A stretch of DNA of 64,000 nucleotides from Chamaecrista fasciculata (lineage: Eukaryota; Streptophyta; Magnoliopsida; Fabales; Fabaceae). Position 1 is the stretch's first letter; each line of letters starts with the position of its first letter. Below, one piece after another: positions 63,430-64,000 of the stretch. Made by a program: the position numbers and the translations under genes. The stretch spans positions 160,617-224,616 of the forward strand of contig QANZ01017167.1 of assembly GCA_003254925.1 (NCBI GenBank), in the 5' to 3' direction. The notes beneath the pieces are model-generated. The model was not told the origin of the DNA. It saw only the letters and a program-made list of their open reading frames with translations, and made no database searches.

Positions 63430-64000
63430 AACATGATGACCGCACCCGTCGCTAGGTGGTCAAAAATATCGGAAATAATGCACTATAGTGGTGCAATCCG
63501 AGTCGATCTCTCGAGGAACCACTTGCAAAGGTTCAATAATGAATTATAAAAGACTTAACTAATCGGGTAAAGAACAAGGCATTTTATCAAACACTTGGTG
63601 TGCAAGAAAACTAAATGTTATAAAACTAAAATATTTTTGTGATTTTTAATTATAAAGCTAAACTAAAAAGATAATAAAGACACTTATCAATGGAAACACC
63701 CAACGGAGGGATTGAATCGGCCTTCCTAGCTTACAAAGATCGGAGTAATTACTTCACAAACCATTTACTAAAGTTGTCTAACTACCGTTAAACATAGCAA
63801 TTAACTCAATTATAACCATAACCAAGATAATCACTCTAATAAAGCTAATGGTGAGATAAAATAATAGATTCAGGTAACTCTATAACTCAGACAAAGTTAT
63901 TAAAGAGAAACTTATCTCAATTACTAGTCAAACAAACTACAACGTATCCGAACGGATCATAATCAAGACAAGAATAATCAATACATATCAGAATCCATAA
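63430..64000. repeat. Unclassified repeat-like sequence at the window edge
   Basis: The stretch CCGCACCCGTCGCTAGGTGG, then GAGTCGATCTCTCGAGGAAC, resembles the non-coding lead-in of dispersed plant retroelements that I have seen described, but I cannot name the family. It continues to the window end without coding capacity. Confidence 0.25.

Overview
The window is AT-rich plant nuclear DNA. The evidence is a nuclear photosystem I gene with a transit peptide, large LRR receptor-like proteins, plant F-box/LRR genes, GT-AG introns, and plant-type hAT, CACTA, Helitron, LINE and SINE elements. TIR-NBS-LRR sequence with a C-JID-type tail points to a eudicot. A legume is my guess, not a proof.

Layout. 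(1) 1-24,800 is an array of alternating pieces: F-box/LRR copies on the minus strand (3' stub at 777-868, open gene at 5216-6949, broken copy at 14,820-16,495, open gene at 22,796-24,559) and partial pseudogenes of a WD-repeat gene on the plus strand (1,722-3,384, 9,670-11,127, 18,407-22,712). It is riddled with transposons: a Helitron end, two LINE remnants (one with a 16-bp target duplication), a Mutator-like foldback, a CACTA end and a GATC-rich foldback. (2) 24,800-29,000 has no gene but holds foldback elements, a Tourist-like MITE and a tRNA-derived SINE with a 17-bp target duplication. (3) 29,000-34,600 is the WD-repeat gene that gave rise to the pseudogenes, complete with eight coding exons (446 aa). 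(4) 35,200-43,900 holds two short hAT derivatives, the single-exon psaG gene, a Mutator-like element with a perfect 9-bp target duplication just behind it, and a 3,876-bp hAT element with a perfect 8-bp target duplication and a 769-aa transposase open across four exons. (5) 44,000-57,600 is a cluster of Cf-9-type receptor-like protein (RLP) sequences: one intact 1,053-aa gene, one pseudogene with a 13-unit 72-bp LRR array, and fragments. An NPH3-family 3' exon fragment sits between two of them. (6) 57,600-64,000 is a copia-type LTR fragment cut by a CACTA end, followed by shuffled pieces of host genes (DHH1-type RNA helicase, TNL resistance gene).

Five loci look able to make full proteins: the two F-box/LRR genes, the WD-repeat gene, psaG and the intact RLP. 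The hAT transposase is a sixth, transposon-encoded. Nothing shows that they act in one pathway. The window reads as a resistance/F-box gene neighbourhood shaped by tandem duplication and transposition.

The least expected pattern is a set of at least seven tiny insertions (11-21 bp, one end a pure A or T run), each between direct repeats of 11-20 bp. They look like target-primed retroposition events truncated almost to nothing. One of them has an empty paralogous site inside the window.
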